Notes: a model not told the origin generated them from the letters alone. DNA of 64,000 nucleotides from Pseudomonadota bacterium (GCA_021781575.1 JAJXWP010000017.1:20543-84542); one strand, 5' to 3'; counted from the stretch's first letter, positions 15,755 through 25,360 are shown. Made by a program: numbers and translations.

Positions 15755-17959
15755 ATGGATCTGACGAATCGGCACTCTCACGCCGCCTATCCCATCAAGA
15801 TTTGGTTCATTGTGCTGATCGTCGCGGCGATCCTGCCGCCGGCGCTGTATGCGGGATCGGTGGCACTGCGGCTGACCAGGCAGGAACACAATGCGAAACT
15901 CGGCCAACTGCAGGTGCAAACGGACGCGGCTGCAATGGCTATCCGCCAAAAGGTGAATGCAGCCATCCTGGCGGGAACAGCCTTGGGCGCCTCGCTGACG
16001 CAGGAAGACGCGGACCCCCAACGCTTTCTGGCGATCGCCCAGCATTTCATCCGGCGCCAGTCGCTGATAGACGGGATCGCCCTTGTCGGGCCCGACCAGA
16101 GGGTATTGATGAACACCTTGGCCCCTGCCGACACGGCGCCCTTCCCGGCCGCTGAGGCGGAGTCGGTCCAAGAGGCGTTCGCCACCGCAAGGCCTCATGT
16201 CAGCGACCTGTTCTATCCGCCGATCCTCAACGACTGGATCGTCACAGCGGACATCCCCGTCGTCCAGGGGGGCAAGGTCGCTTATGTCGTCCGCATCGGC
16301 ATCAAGCCAAGAAAATTGCTCCCGCCGACGGCCTTGCACCCGCAGGTACCAGATGCGCGGGGGTTGGTGGTCGATCGCAGGGGATTCATTATCTCTCCGT
16401 CGCCCGATCCCGCGCAGGCCGTGGGCAACAAAGGACCGCCCGCACTGTTGGCGGCGATCAAGGAGCACCGCCGGGGCTCGGTCAACGCCACGCTGGCCGA
16501 CGGACGGACCGGCTTCATAACGTTCCGCACCATCGACAAATTGGGCTGGACGGTCGCCCTTTGCGTGTCCAGCGATTCCTTCGCCGCGCCGTTGCGCCGC
16601 TCGCTGGCCCTGATCGGCATCGGCGGATTGGTCGCCTTGTTCGCCGGCATCAGCATGGCGGTGATGTTGTCGCGCCTGCTCGAGATCCGCATCTCCAAGG
16701 TGGCGCGCGCGGCCTTGGCCCTGACCCCGCAGGCCGACATAATGATCGGCCGGACAGGGATCAAGGAACTGGATGTGGTGCTGGCGGCGCAGACTACCGC
16801 CCGGGGTCTCATCGGCATGGGAGAAGCCGAGCTTCGGCAGACCAACAAAACTTTGAAGGCGGCGAAGGACGAGGCCGAGCGGGCCAATATCGCCAAGGCC
16901 AAGTTCTTTGCCGCCGCCAGCCATGACCTGCGCCAACCGGTCCAGTCGCTTTTCCTGTTCCGTTCGGCTTTGGCCGACGCTCTGACCGGCCATCCCAAGG
17001 CGGCGCTGGTCGACCATATGGGAACCGCGCTCGAGGGACTGAAAAGCCTGCTCGACGCCCTGCTCGACGTATCGAGGCTGGATGCCGGACTGGTTTCTGC
17101 CCAAGCCACCTGCTTTTCCCTCGAGACCGTTTTGCGGCCACTGGCCGAGGAATATCGGCTCCGCGCGGCGGAGAAACACATCTGGTTGCGCTGGATCCCC
17201 TGCTCCAAGGCGGTCGTCAGCGATCCCCTCCTGCTGAGCAGGATCCTGCGCAACTTCATCGAAAACGCCTTACGCTATACCGAATGGGGCGGACGCATTG
17301 TCCTTGGCTGCCACAGTTCGAAGGGCAGCGTCCGGATCAGTGTCCTCGACACCGGCATCGGTATTCCGGACGATCAATTGGACACGGTATTCGACGAATT
17401 CTACCAGGTAGACAATCCGTCGCGCGACCGGGAGAAGGGGCTGGGGCTCGGCCTGTCCATCGTGCGGCGCCTCAGCCGTCTGCTCGACCATCCAGTCGCC
17501 GTCCGATCACGCCTGGGGCACGGCTCCTGCTTTTCCATCACCGTGCCGCGCGCCAGGGAGCAACCGGCGGGTTTGCCAATGCCGGCGCAACAGAAGCAGC
17601 AGGCTTTGCCACCCCGACTGGTCCTGGTCATCGATGACGAGGAGCTGATCCTGCTGGCGATGAAGGCCCAGCTGGCGCAATGGGGTCTGGAAGTCATCCC
17701 CGCGTCCGACACGGATGAAGCCATCGCGTCGCTCGCCGGCCGCAAGCCCGACTTGGCGTTGATCGATTACCGGCTGCGCGGCGGAGCCACCGGGTTGGGT
17801 GCCCTGGCCAAGCTGCAAGCCTGGTTCGGCGAGCCGATCCGGGCCTGTCTGCTGACCGGCGACACCGATCCCTCGATTCTCACCGAAGTGAACCGCTGCG
17901 GAGCCCGGTTGCTGCACAAGCCGATCCTGCCGCAGCAGCTGTGGGAGGCCGTCCAATAA
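15755..17959 (+). CDS. Membrane hybrid sensor histidine kinase with C-terminal receiver
   Basis: 734 aa. The order is: TM1 (16-38); a periplasmic Cache-like sensor (about 40-275, with 'GLVVDRRGFIISPSP'); TM2 (about 285-305); a linker; HisKA with phospho-His390 in ASHDLRQPVQSL; HATPase (RNFIENALRYTEWGG, LDTGIGIPD, GLGLGLSIV); and a receiver with Asp671 (LALIDYRLRGG). The ASHDLRQP variant is typical of kinases that pass phosphate to separate regulators. The start at 15755 follows a GGGAAG box and gives a normal N-terminus. The signal and output are unknown; no response regulator lies beside it. Confidence 0.93.
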   Translation: MDLTNRHSHAAYPIKIWFIVLIVAAILPPALYAGSVALRLTRQEHNAKLGQLQVQTDAAAMAIRQKVNAAILAGTALGASLTQEDADPQRFLAIAQHFIRRQSLIDGIALVGPDQRVLMNTLAPADTAPFPAAEAESVQEAFATARPHVSDLFYPPILNDWIVTADIPVVQGGKVAYVVRIGIKPRKLLPPTALHPQVPDARGLVVDRRGFIISPSPDPAQAVGNKGPPALLAAIKEHRRGSVNATLADGRTGFITFRTIDKLGWTVALCVSSDSFAAPLRRSLALIGIGGLVALFAGISMAVMLSRLLEIRISKVARAALALTPQADIMIGRTGIKELDVVLAAQTTARGLIGMGEAELRQTNKTLKAAKDEAERANIAKAKFFAAASHDLRQPVQSLFLFRSALADALTGHPKAALVDHMGTALEGLKSLLDALLDVSRLDAGLVSAQATCFSLETVLRPLAEEYRLRAAEKHIWLRWIPCSKAVVSDPLLLSRILRNFIENALRYTEWGGRIVLGCHSSKGSVRISVLDTGIGIPDDQLDTVFDEFYQVDNPSRDREKGLGLGLSIVRRLSRLLDHPVAVRSRLGHGSCFSITVPRAREQPAGLPMPAQQKQQALPPRLVLVIDDEELILLAMKAQLAQWGLEVIPASDTDEAIASLAGRKPDLALIDYRLRGGATGLGALAKLQAWFGEPIRACLLTGDTDPSILTEVNRCGARLLHKPILPQQLWEAVQ

Positions 17960-17965
17960 GCGAAA

Positions 17966-17990
17966 GGGCCCGGGATGGTGTCCCGGGCCC
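17966..17990 (+). terminator. Strong rho-independent-type terminator hairpin
   Basis: GGGCCCGGGA and TCCCGGGCCC form a perfect 10-bp stem with a 5-base loop, 6 bases after the hybrid kinase stop, followed by CTCGTTCTT. It is the best terminator-like structure in the window. Confidence 0.8.
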
Positions 17991-18061
17991 CTCGTTCTTA
18001 GTCCAAGATCGACTGCCTGGCCTTGCTCCTTGCCCGTCGCCGGGTTTGGCAGGCCGTGCGT

Positions 18062-18080
18062 CGCGGCCAGGATGGCCGCG
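18062..18080 (-). terminator. Hairpin after rpsI, possible terminator
   Basis: CGCGGCCA and TGGCCGCG pair perfectly around a 3-base loop, 9 bases past the rpsI stop. No T-run follows on the minus strand, so the call is tentative. Confidence 0.4.
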
Positions 18081-18089
18081 CGGCACCCT

Positions 18090-18560
18090 TTAGCGCTTCG
18101 AGAACTGGAAGCTGCGCCGCGCCTTAGCCTTACCGTACTTCTTGCGCTCGACCACGCGCGAGTCGCGAGTGAGGAAGCCGCCGGCCTTCAACGGCGAGCG
18201 CAAGCCCGGCTCATAGAAGGTGAGAGCGCGAGAGATGCCGTGCCGCACCGCGCCAGCTTGGCCGGACAGGCCGCCGCCGGCTACCGTGGCGACCACGTCG
18301 AACTGCCCGATGCGGTTGGCCACCTGGAACGGCTGGTTGATCAGCATGCGCAGCACGGGACGGGCAAAATACACCTCGACGGCACGGCCGTTGACGGTGA
18401 TGCGGCCGGACCCCGGCTTCACCCAGACGCGGGCCACGGCGTTCTTGCGCTTGCCGGTGGCGTAGGAACGGCCCTCGGCGTCGCGCTTCGGCTCACGGAC
18501 CGGCGCCGCCTGGGGGGCGGCAGCCTTGAGCTCAGCCAGTGCGCTGAAATCTTCGGCCAT
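18090..18560 (-). CDS. rpsI: 30S ribosomal protein S9
   Basis: 156 aa. S9 hallmarks are the [17 protein letters not shown] block, GRAVEVYF, the [15 protein letters not shown] motif and the C-terminal basic tail ending FSKR, which reaches the P-site tRNA in the ribosome. The N-terminal 25-residue Ala/Glu-rich extension is typical for alphaproteobacteria. Located 3 bases after rplM, the universal L13-S9 operon. Confidence 0.99.
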   Translation of the reverse strand: MAEDFSALAELKAAAPQAAPVREPKRDAEGRSYATGKRKNAVARVWVKPGSGRITVNGRAVEVYFARPVLRMLINQPFQVANRIGQFDVVATVAGGGLSGQAGAVRHGISRALTFYEPGLRSPLKAGGFLTRDSRVVERKKYGKAKARRSFQFSKR

Positions 18561-18563
18561 GGG

Positions 18564-19028
18564 TTACACGCTCCTCTTGTTCTTCGGATTCATCGCGGCC
18601 AGGTCCACCACTTCCGGCTGCTGCGCGGCATGGGGATGTTCAGCACCGGCATAGACTCGCAGGTTCTTCATCTGGGCGCGCCCCAGCGGGCCGCGGGTGA
18701 TCATACGCTCGACCGCCTTGACGATGACGCGCTCGGGATACCGTCCGCCCAGCAACTGTCCCATCGTACGGCCCTTGATGCCGCCCGGATAACCGGTGTA
18801 CCAGTGAAACACCTTGTCGGCCAATTTGCGGCCAGTCAGCTTCACCTTCTCGGCGTTGATGATGATGACATTGTCGCCGCAATCGATATGCGGCGTGTAC
18901 GTGGTCAGGTGCTTGCCGCGCAGCCGCATCGAGACGATGCTGGCGAGACGGCCAAGAACGACGCCGTCCGCGTCGATCACCACCCACTTCTTCTGCACTT
19001 CGGACGGTTTGGCGGAATAGGTCTTCAT
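18564..19028 (-). CDS. rplM: 50S ribosomal protein L13
   Basis: 154 aa. It contains [18 protein letters not shown], the [19 protein letters not shown] block and [19 protein letters not shown], all diagnostic for L13. The start at 19028 (MKTYSAKP) is the standard N-terminus; the frame is open 30 codons further upstream without homology. First gene of the L13-S9 operon. Confidence 0.99.
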   Translation of the reverse strand: MKTYSAKPSEVQKKWVVIDADGVVLGRLASIVSMRLRGKHLTTYTPHIDCGDNVIIINAEKVKLTGRKLADKVFHWYTGYPGGIKGRTMGQLLGGRYPERVIVKAVERMITRGPLGRAQMKNLRVYAGAEHPHAAQQPEVVDLAAMNPKNKRSV

Positions 19029-19445
19029 GGTACCCACTGCTGCTAAACCAGGTTTTACGAGACGGCCCGGCCCTCTCGATGAAGGCGCGGAGTATGCCAG
19101 ATTCGCAACATCAGTCAATGGCGAAAAATATACGTAAAATCAATACGTTAAGCTCGCGGTATTATAATACCATTCGATAACGCTCTGGCTTGGAGCGTAT
19201 TCGGCACAGGTCTGTCACGAACACGTCACGCGAAGCCGGCCATACGCAACGGGAACTGGCCGACGAAACGTCTCCAGTGCATCGAAAAGGCGGCGGATGG
19301 CGTCGGTGGGTTGCCCCCTTGGGCGCGCTCTGACGCAATGACGCAGGTACCAAATGCCAAGTATTCCTTGCTGGCCCTGGTCCCATCGAAGCTGCAACAA
19401 TGCGACAATGATGACCCACCGCCGAAATCCTTCCGGAGGCCTGAC
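19029..19445. other. Divergent intergenic region rplM / moeA
   Basis: 417 bases. The half next to rplM (19080-19180) is AT-rich and should carry the ribosomal operon promoter; a 14-bp palindrome with TATAAT on both strands is listed separately. The half near moeA is GC-rich. I see no RNA gene and no ORF with a Shine-Dalgarno; a molybdenum-cofactor riboswitch was looked for by eye and not recognised. Confidence 0.5.
19158..19171. promoter_or_regulatory. Palindrome GGTATTATAATACC with a -10-like TATAAT on both strands
   Basis: A perfect 14-bp palindrome in the rplM/moeA gap that contains TATAAT read in either direction. It could be the -10 element for one or both genes, or an operator. I find no good -35 at 16-18 bases on either side, so promoter function is uncertain. 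Confidence 0.35.
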
Positions 19446-20708
19446 ATGAACAACGACTGCTTCGCCGTAGAGAACCGTCTGATGGCGCTCGACGAAGCCT
19501 TTGCCCTCATCGCCGCCCAGGTCCAGCCGGTCACGGCGACCGAAGTGGTGCCGCTGCGCCGGTGCGTCGGGCGGATCCTGGCCGAAGATGTGATTTCGCC
19601 CATCGCTCAGCCGTCCTTCCGCAATGCCGCCATGGATGGCTTCGCCGCACACCACAAGGACCTTGACGCCGGTGGCCCGACCAGGCTGCCGGTGGTCGGC
19701 CGGGTCGCCGCCGGCCATCCCCACGCCGCTTCCCTGCCGCAGGGCGGCGCCATCGAGATTTTCACCGGCGCGCCGCTGCCCGAGGAATTCGACACCGTCG
19801 CCATGATCGAGGATTGCCGCGTCGAGGAGGCGGCCGGGCAACGCTGGGTCGTGCTGCCGCCGGGGCTCAAGGCCGGCAATTATGTCCGTCCCATCGGCGA
19901 GGACTTTGGCCAGGGATCGGTGGTGCTGGCCGCCGGCCGCCGGTTGCGGCCGCAGGATGTGGCCATGGCCGCGGCGGTGGGCAGAGCCAGCTTGCTGGTG
20001 CGCCAGCCGCTCAAGGTCGGCGTCATCTCTACCGGCGACGAGGTCGTGGAACCGGGAAACCGTCTGGCCGAGGGGCAGATCTACGGCTCCAACCGGTACG
20101 GCCAGATGGCGCTGCTCGAGGCCATGGGGTTCGCCGTCACCGATCTCGGCCACCTGCCCGATGATTTTTCCGCGACGGTGACCGCCCTCGCCGAAGCGGC
20201 CCGATCGCAGCAGGCGATCGTCACCTCGGGCGGCGTCTCCGTCGGCGGCGAGGACCACGTCAAGGCGGCGGTGGAAACGCTCGGCCGCCTGCATCTTTGG
20301 CGTCTCGCCCTGAAACCTGGCAAACCGGTCGCCCTGGGACAGATAGGCGATGCCGCCTTCCTCGGCCTGCCGGGCTATCCCGTCTCGGCCATGGTCACCT
20401 TGATGGTCGCCGGGCGGGCTGCCCTGTTTCGGCTGGCGGGCGCCACCGCCGAACCTCCGCTCCCGCAACCGGCCATCGTGCCGGCCGGGTTCACGGCCAA
20501 GCAGAACCACAAGCGGCGCCAGTTTCTGCGGGGCTCGCTGCAATCGGTCGACGGCCGGCAGGCGGCGGTTCCCTTCGCCACCCAGCAATCCAGCGTATTG
20601 TCATCACTGGTACAGACCACAGGATTGATCGATCTTGGGCCCGACTTGCCGGAAATCAGACCGGGCGACCCGGTTCCCTTCTATCCTTACGAAAGCCTGA
20701 TGCGCTGA
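19446..20708 (+). CDS. moeA: Molybdopterin molybdenumtransferase MoeA
   Basis: 420 aa, normal length. Signature blocks are LRRCVGRILAEDV, NAAMDGFA, the VGVISTGDEVVEPG motif and TSGGVSVGGEDHVK, then LALKPGKPVALG and LPGYPVS. MoeA inserts molybdate into adenylated molybdopterin to give active molybdenum cofactor. GGAGG lies 7 bases before the ATG at 19446, which fixes the start. No other moa/mob genes are next to it. It converges on the SAM hydroxide adenosyltransferase with a 33-base gap. Confidence 0.96.
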   Translation: MNNDCFAVENRLMALDEAFALIAAQVQPVTATEVVPLRRCVGRILAEDVISPIAQPSFRNAAMDGFAAHHKDLDAGGPTRLPVVGRVAAGHPHAASLPQGGAIEIFTGAPLPEEFDTVAMIEDCRVEEAAGQRWVVLPPGLKAGNYVRPIGEDFGQGSVVLAAGRRLRPQDVAMAAAVGRASLLVRQPLKVGVISTGDEVVEPGNRLAEGQIYGSNRYGQMALLEAMGFAVTDLGHLPDDFSATVTALAEAARSQQAIVTSGGVSVGGEDHVKAAVETLGRLHLWRLALKPGKPVALGQIGDAAFLGLPGYPVSAMVTLMVAGRAALFRLAGATAEPPLPQPAIVPAGFTAKQNHKRRQFLRGSLQSVDGRQAAVPFATQQSSVLSSLVQTTGLIDLGPDLPEIRPGDPVPFYPYESLMR

Positions 20709-20741
20709 GTTCGTGCCGGCCCGCCCGGAGTATTCTGGCCC

Positions 20742-21503
20742 TCATATGGGCTCGCCGGGCGCATCGGCGGATCGTTCGATGACTTGCACCGGGAACCCCA
20801 CGGCGATGCTGAGCAACCGGTCGGCTCGGCCCTGGTTCACCGCGATTTCGGCCAAGCCGTTGGCGTTCTCGTACCAGAACGGAGCGCCTATCGGCACGTC
20901 GGAAAAAGTCCGCGCCCGCCGCACCGCCCGCGCCCCCAGTTGCAGGTGGACGCTGTCCGGCAGCATGGCAGCGCGAAGTCCGGTCATCGCATTGCCGTAG
21001 TGATCGACATAGACGATCGCCGGAAGGTCATCCGGCCAGTCGGAGAAACGCGGAGCCGATTGAGCCCGCAGGCCGAGTTCGGCCGGCAAGCGGCCGGCTG
21101 CCAGGCCGCCGGCGACCGGCGCGAACAGGTCGCGGCCGTGAAAGCTTGCCGACACCGGCCGACCGGGCGGCGGGATGAGGAACTCGCGCACCGATCCGGC
21201 CCGGCGCAACAGCGGCTCGAACAGCCCGTTGCCCGGCCCGACGAACCATCGGCCATCAATCTCCACCGCCATCGGCGGCCGGTCTCCGCCGACCCCGGGG
21301 TCGACCACGCACAGGAACACGCTGCCCGCCGGAAAGCCACCGGCATAGGCGGCCAGCAAATAGGCCGATTCCAGCGGCCGCTGCGCCGGCGCGTCGGCAA
21401 ACAGGTCGAACACCGGCACCCCAGGCGCCTCGCGCCACAGGACGGCTTTGACCTGGCCGGTGTAGGGGCCTTCCAAGCCGAAATCGGTAAAGAGCAAAAT
21501 CAC
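20742..21503 (-). CDS. SAM hydroxide adenosyltransferase (DUF62 family)
   Basis: 253 aa. It contains the N-terminal LLFTDFGLEGPYTGQVKA, then FLCVVDPGVGGDR, the catalytic-region motif FHGRDLFAPVAG and NGLAEIAVNQGRAD near the end. These are the signatures of the fluorinase-like DUF62 fold, whose common members hydrolyse S-adenosylmethionine to adenosine and methionine using hydroxide. The start is a GTG at 21503. The physiological role is poorly known; no context clue here. Confidence 0.92.
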   Translation of the reverse strand: MILLFTDFGLEGPYTGQVKAVLWREAPGVPVFDLFADAPAQRPLESAYLLAAYAGGFPAGSVFLCVVDPGVGGDRPPMAVEIDGRWFVGPGNGLFEPLLRRAGSVREFLIPPPGRPVSASFHGRDLFAPVAGGLAAGRLPAELGLRAQSAPRFSDWPDDLPAIVYVDHYGNAMTGLRAAMLPDSVHLQLGARAVRRARTFSDVPIGAPFWYENANGLAEIAVNQGRADRLLSIAVGFPVQVIERSADAPGEPI

Positions 21504-21555
21504 TGGTTGCCCGCCTCACCGCCGACGCCCGGCCCGATCATAGCCGCTTTCAGCG

Positions 21556-22746
21556 TCACCGGCCATCGGCACGGGCTTGCAGGCAAAGCGGCGCATAGAG
21601 GGTAACGAATACCAGGTAGCCGGCGCTCCACAATGCGGCGGACAGCCAAAGCGCCGCGGGATAGTCAATCATCACGCCGAACACCCGCACCGCCGCCGCC
21701 AGGAAGATCAGGCCATAGGCCACGGCCGTCGGCTTCGCCGCCACCAGCGGGCGGCCGGTATGCCCCAGCGCCACCCGGCTCATCACGCCCAGCACCATCA
21801 TGCCGATGCAGCCCACGGTCAGGGCATGCAGCGCGGGCTCTGGACGCAATGCCGGGACGAAGGAGGAAAGCCCAAGCAGCAAGAGGCCAAAAGGAAGCCA
21901 CAGATAGCCGAGATGAAGGACCCACAGCAGAGGCACCGGCGCGGTCCGCCAACCGAACCAGCCGGACAGCCGGACCATATGCAGGGCGGATGCGGCAAAC
22001 AGAAGGGTGCCGGTCACCCGGCCGCCCGGCATGATCAGCACGGCCAGCCCGGCGGCGACCAGCAGGCCGATACTCCACCGGTCAAGACGTGGCCGGGCCT
22101 TCGGCTGAACGGCGATGCCCAGCGGGCGCAGGCCGTTGGCGGTGAAAAGCGGAATGATGCGGCCGCCGACGATGGTGATCATCAGCAGCAGCGAGAAGAT
22201 GCCCAGCACCAGGCCACTCCGCCCGGTCTGGGTGATCCCAAGCATCTCCGCCTGGACAAGGGCATCGGCCAGCGTCAACGCGCCGAGGATCGGCAGAAAC
22301 ACCATATTCCGCCATTTTCCGGCGCTGATCAGAGGGCCGGCCAGCACCGAAGCCACAGCCGGGAAGAACGCCAGGGCCAATACCGCCGGTATCCAGGGCG
22401 GCAGCACACCGGCGCACCAGAATGCGATGCGCGCAGCCAGCCACAGGCCCGCCAGGGCGGCCACCGGCGGCCCTTGGCGCACCGCTGTCGCCGTCCAGTT
22501 GGGAACCGCGGTGAGCAGGAACCCGGCCACCGCGGCGCCGGCAAAGCCGAATACCATTTCGTGGCCATGCCACAACGCCGGCGAATAGGGCAGGCCCAGA
22601 TCCATATTCATCAGCAGCTGGGCGAGCCAGACCGGGACCAGCAGCGCAGCCTGCAGCCCGGCAAGCAGGAAGAAGGGGCGAAAGCCCATGGAGAAGACCG
22701 GATGGTTGAAAAACCTGCCGGAACTCAATCCTATTGGCTGCGTCAT
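21556..22746 (-). CDS. nnrS: NnrS family membrane protein (nitric oxide stress)
   Basis: 396 aa with about 12 membrane segments. The N-terminus (GRFFNHPVFSMGFRPFFLLA) and the ALWHGHEMVFGFAGAAVAGF block with invariant His are family hallmarks, as is GHTGRPL. NnrS is a haem- and copper-binding membrane protein that protects against nitric oxide in denitrifying and related bacteria. GGAGG lies 4 bases before the ATG at 22746, deciding against the longer frame. An FNR/NnrR-type box is upstream, and a TetR gene is divergent. Confidence 0.93.
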   Translation of the reverse strand: MTQPIGLSSGRFFNHPVFSMGFRPFFLLAGLQAALLVPVWLAQLLMNMDLGLPYSPALWHGHEMVFGFAGAAVAGFLLTAVPNWTATAVRQGPPVAALAGLWLAARIAFWCAGVLPPWIPAVLALAFFPAVASVLAGPLISAGKWRNMVFLPILGALTLADALVQAEMLGITQTGRSGLVLGIFSLLLMITIVGGRIIPLFTANGLRPLGIAVQPKARPRLDRWSIGLLVAAGLAVLIMPGGRVTGTLLFAASALHMVRLSGWFGWRTAPVPLLWVLHLGYLWLPFGLLLLGLSSFVPALRPEPALHALTVGCIGMMVLGVMSRVALGHTGRPLVAAKPTAVAYGLIFLAAAVRVFGVMIDYPAALWLSAALWSAGYLVFVTLYAPLCLQARADGR

Positions 22747-22801
22747 AATACCTCCGATACATACTTCCATTAGCAATGGCGCATGTAGCGGTGCAACCGC
22801 C

Positions 22802-22815
22802 TTGACCCAGATCAA
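22802..22815 (-). promoter_or_regulatory. CRP/FNR-family (NnrR/FNR-like) binding site upstream of nnrS
   Basis: TTGAC-CCAG-ATCAA matches 9 of 10 conserved bases of the FNR/NNR consensus TTGAT-N4-ATCAA. Its centre is about 62 bases ahead of the nnrS ATG, which suits class II activation from -41.5 with a 20-base leader. nnrS genes are classically under NnrR/Dnr control, so the site fits. Confidence 0.75.
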
Positions 22816-22894
22816 TCCGCGGCTATGAAAGCTTTGACAAAATCACAACCACACTGCTTACATCCCACGTTGAAAGCCAACCTGGAGGCATACG

Positions 22895-23584
22895 GTGAAA
22901 CCTACTAGCAGTCGACGTCGGCGCCTGCCTCGCGAGGAACGGGAGCGGCACATTCTCGACGAAGCCGTGAGGTTTTTCGCCGAGGTCGGGTTCGAGGGGC
23001 AAACGCGCGTACTGGCCGAGCGGCTGGGCGTCACCCAGCCCCTGCTCTATCGCTATTTTCCGGACAAGGAAGCACTGATCGAGCGTGTATTCGAAGAAGT
23101 CTACCGCCAGCGCTGGGAGCCGGAATGGGGAATTCTGCTGCAGGACCGCACCAGGCCGCTGTTGGACCGCCTTGCCGAATTCTACCGCTGCTACTGCCAT
23201 GCCGTCCTCGAGCCGCAATGGATCCGCATCCTGATGTTCTCCGGCCTGAAGGGCGAGGATGTCACCGCACGGCACCTTACCGCGATTCGCAGCAATATGC
23301 TGGAGCCGATCTGTGGCGAGCTGCGCCACGAATTCGGCTTGCCGCCGCGGTCCGTCCTGCCCATCGACGACGCCGAAATCGATTTCGCCTGGATGCTGCA
23401 CTCGGCCATTCTCGCCATCCCGGTGCGGAAATGGGTCTTCCACCTCGCATTGCCCGAGGACGTCGACTCGCTGATCGAGTGCACGGTGGCGACGTTCCTC
23501 CGCGGCAGCGCCGAGACCTACCGGCGCCTGATCGGGCGGCGGCTGGCCAAGCCGGTCATCTGCACGGCCGAACTGGCCAGTTAG
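22895..23584 (+). CDS. TetR/AcrR-family transcriptional regulator
   Basis: 229 aa. The N-terminal helix-turn-helix covers residues 16-62 (RHILDEAVRFFAEVGFEGQT, then LAERLGVTQPLLYRYFPDKE), a standard TetR DNA-binding domain. The C-terminal ligand domain has no recognisable specificity. The start is a GTG at 22895 with GGAGG seven bases ahead. It is divergent from nnrS across 148 bases and may control it or itself; the ligand is unknown. Confidence 0.9.
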   Translation: MKPTSSRRRRLPREERERHILDEAVRFFAEVGFEGQTRVLAERLGVTQPLLYRYFPDKEALIERVFEEVYRQRWEPEWGILLQDRTRPLLDRLAEFYRCYCHAVLEPQWIRILMFSGLKGEDVTARHLTAIRSNMLEPICGELRHEFGLPPRSVLPIDDAEIDFAWMLHSAILAIPVRKWVFHLALPEDVDSLIECTVATFLRGSAETYRRLIGRRLAKPVICTAELAS

Positions 23585-23591
23585 GGCCGCT

Positions 23592-25358
23592 CTAACCGGC
23601 GGCCTCCGCCTCGGCCGCCGGCGCCGCCTTGGCCGCCTGCCGGCGAGCCAGCCGCAGGCTGGCGGTGAACGGCACCGCCATCAGCAGCAGCATGGCCGCC
23701 CAAAGATTCATTTCGCGGTTCGATACCATCGCCCGCAGGATCAGGGGGACCTGCGCGGCCAGCGTGGTGTGCTCCCGGACGAAATCCCTGCCGACGATCG
23801 CCAGTCCCTCGCTGACCAGGACGGCCGCCGAGGCGAACAGCAGCCCGCGGCTCAGCCAGGTGATCAGCCGGAGCCGCCGGGAAGCGGAAATCGAAGCGGC
23901 GCCGAACAGACCGTCCAAAGCCAAGGCAGGGGTCAGGGCCGCGCCCTGCCGCAGCGCCTGGACGACGCGGATCAGCAGCAGCAAGGTCACGCCGATGGTC
24001 GGAACGCTGAAATCGATCTCGGGGATGTCCCGATAGCGGCCGTTGAACACCAGCAGCATCCCCCAGATCAGGGCGTAACCGCCGCTCAACAGCGTCAGCG
24101 CCTCGCCCCACCAGCGATCAGCCACGTCCGCCAGCCGGCCCTCGGGGGTGCTCATCAATTTCGCCGCCCGGTCAAGGATGGCGATCAACTGCAGCGCCGG
24201 CAAGGCCGCCCGCAGGGCCGCCCAGATGTCCTGCCACCAGCGGAAACTGACCGCCTCGGCATGGAACGCGGTAGTCACCACCAGCCAGCACAACAGCTGC
24301 GCCATCAGGGCGAAAACCACGCGGGCCACCAGGCCGGGGATCGCCCTGGCGAACAGAACGGTCAACAATGCACCGACACCGATGGCAACCGTCGCCCGCA
24401 ACGGCCAATCGGCGACTTCGGTGACCGGGCCTGCCATGTTGAATTTCGGCTTGCGATCGGCGTCGAGGATGCCCCAGGCGGCGCCGACGGTGTTCTCCAG
24501 CGCCGATTTCCAGGGTTGGTCGAAGGCTTCGACGATGTTGTAGTCGAAATGATGGGTGGCGGCGAGTTGCGCCATCTGGCGGACGAACCGCGCCTCATTG
24601 ACCGTGCTGACCACCGCCGGACCACGATCGCGCCCGATGGACGGCCAGCCGGCCTCGCCGATCAGGATCGGCTTGCCCGGAAAGACCTGGCGGATACGTT
24701 TGACGATGTCGATGATGTGGCCATCGGCCTTGTCGACCGCCTGCGGCTCGTCCTCCCAGAACGGCAGTGTGTGGATGGTGACGTAATCAACCTCGCGGCC
24801 AACCTCGGGATATCTAAGATAAAACGTCCACACATCGGCATAGGAGACGGGCTGCCTGATCGCCGCCTTCACCCGGCGGATATACTCGATCAGCTTCTCG
24901 GGGCTGAGGTCGCCGCGCAGCAATACCTCGTTGCCCACCAGCACCCGCTGGACGGTCTTGGGATGGGCGTTGGCCGCCTTGATCAAAGCCGCGATTTCCG
25001 CCTCGTTGGCGGCCTTGCCCTTGGCTTTCTTCTCGCTGGTCAGCCAGGCGCCCAGGGTCACCTTGAAGCCGTATTTTGCCGCCAGGTCGGGAACGACCCC
25101 CAGCCCCTCGCGCGCGGTATAGGTCCGGATGCCAAGGGTCCGGCCGACCAGCGCGTGAAGGTCCTCGTCGACCTGGGCGGCCGAGGGGTAGATCTTGCTG
25201 AGCGGACTCTGCCCGCGGCGGAACGGCGCGAAGGACACGCTGGCCACCGGCTGGTTCCAGGACGGCTGGACGTCCACCGGCCGGTCAAACCAGATCCACA
25301 GGCAGGCGGCGGCAACGGCCGAAACAACAGTGGCGACGAAAAGAGACAGGCTGCGCAT
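23592..25358 (-). CDS. ndvC: Membrane-anchored GH17-like glucan enzyme, NdvC-like
   Basis: 588 aa. An N-terminal membrane anchor (5-23) precedes a periplasmic GH17-type TIM barrel (about 40-300) with the acid/base Glu144 in VGNEVL and nucleophile Glu235 in IGEAGWPS. About eight membrane segments follow (310-580). Size and architecture match Bradyrhizobium NdvC, which is needed for beta-1,6 linkages in cyclic beta-1,3/1,6-glucan. It shares GH17 features with the NdvB-like protein 5 kb away. It starts 2 bases after the GT39 gene, so the two form an operon. Symbol by resemblance. Confidence 0.8.
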   Translation of the reverse strand: MRSLSLFVATVVSAVAAACLWIWFDRPVDVQPSWNQPVASVSFAPFRRGQSPLSKIYPSAAQVDEDLHALVGRTLGIRTYTAREGLGVVPDLAAKYGFKVTLGAWLTSEKKAKGKAANEAEIAALIKAANAHPKTVQRVLVGNEVLLRGDLSPEKLIEYIRRVKAAIRQPVSYADVWTFYLRYPEVGREVDYVTIHTLPFWEDEPQAVDKADGHIIDIVKRIRQVFPGKPILIGEAGWPSIGRDRGPAVVSTVNEARFVRQMAQLAATHHFDYNIVEAFDQPWKSALENTVGAAWGILDADRKPKFNMAGPVTEVADWPLRATVAIGVGALLTVLFARAIPGLVARVVFALMAQLLCWLVVTTAFHAEAVSFRWWQDIWAALRAALPALQLIAILDRAAKLMSTPEGRLADVADRWWGEALTLLSGGYALIWGMLLVFNGRYRDIPEIDFSVPTIGVTLLLLIRVVQALRQGAALTPALALDGLFGAASISASRRLRLITWLSRGLLFASAAVLVSEGLAIVGRDFVREHTTLAAQVPLILRAMVSNREMNLWAAMLLLMAVPFTASLRLARRQAAKAAPAAEAEAAG

Positions 25359-25360
25359 GG

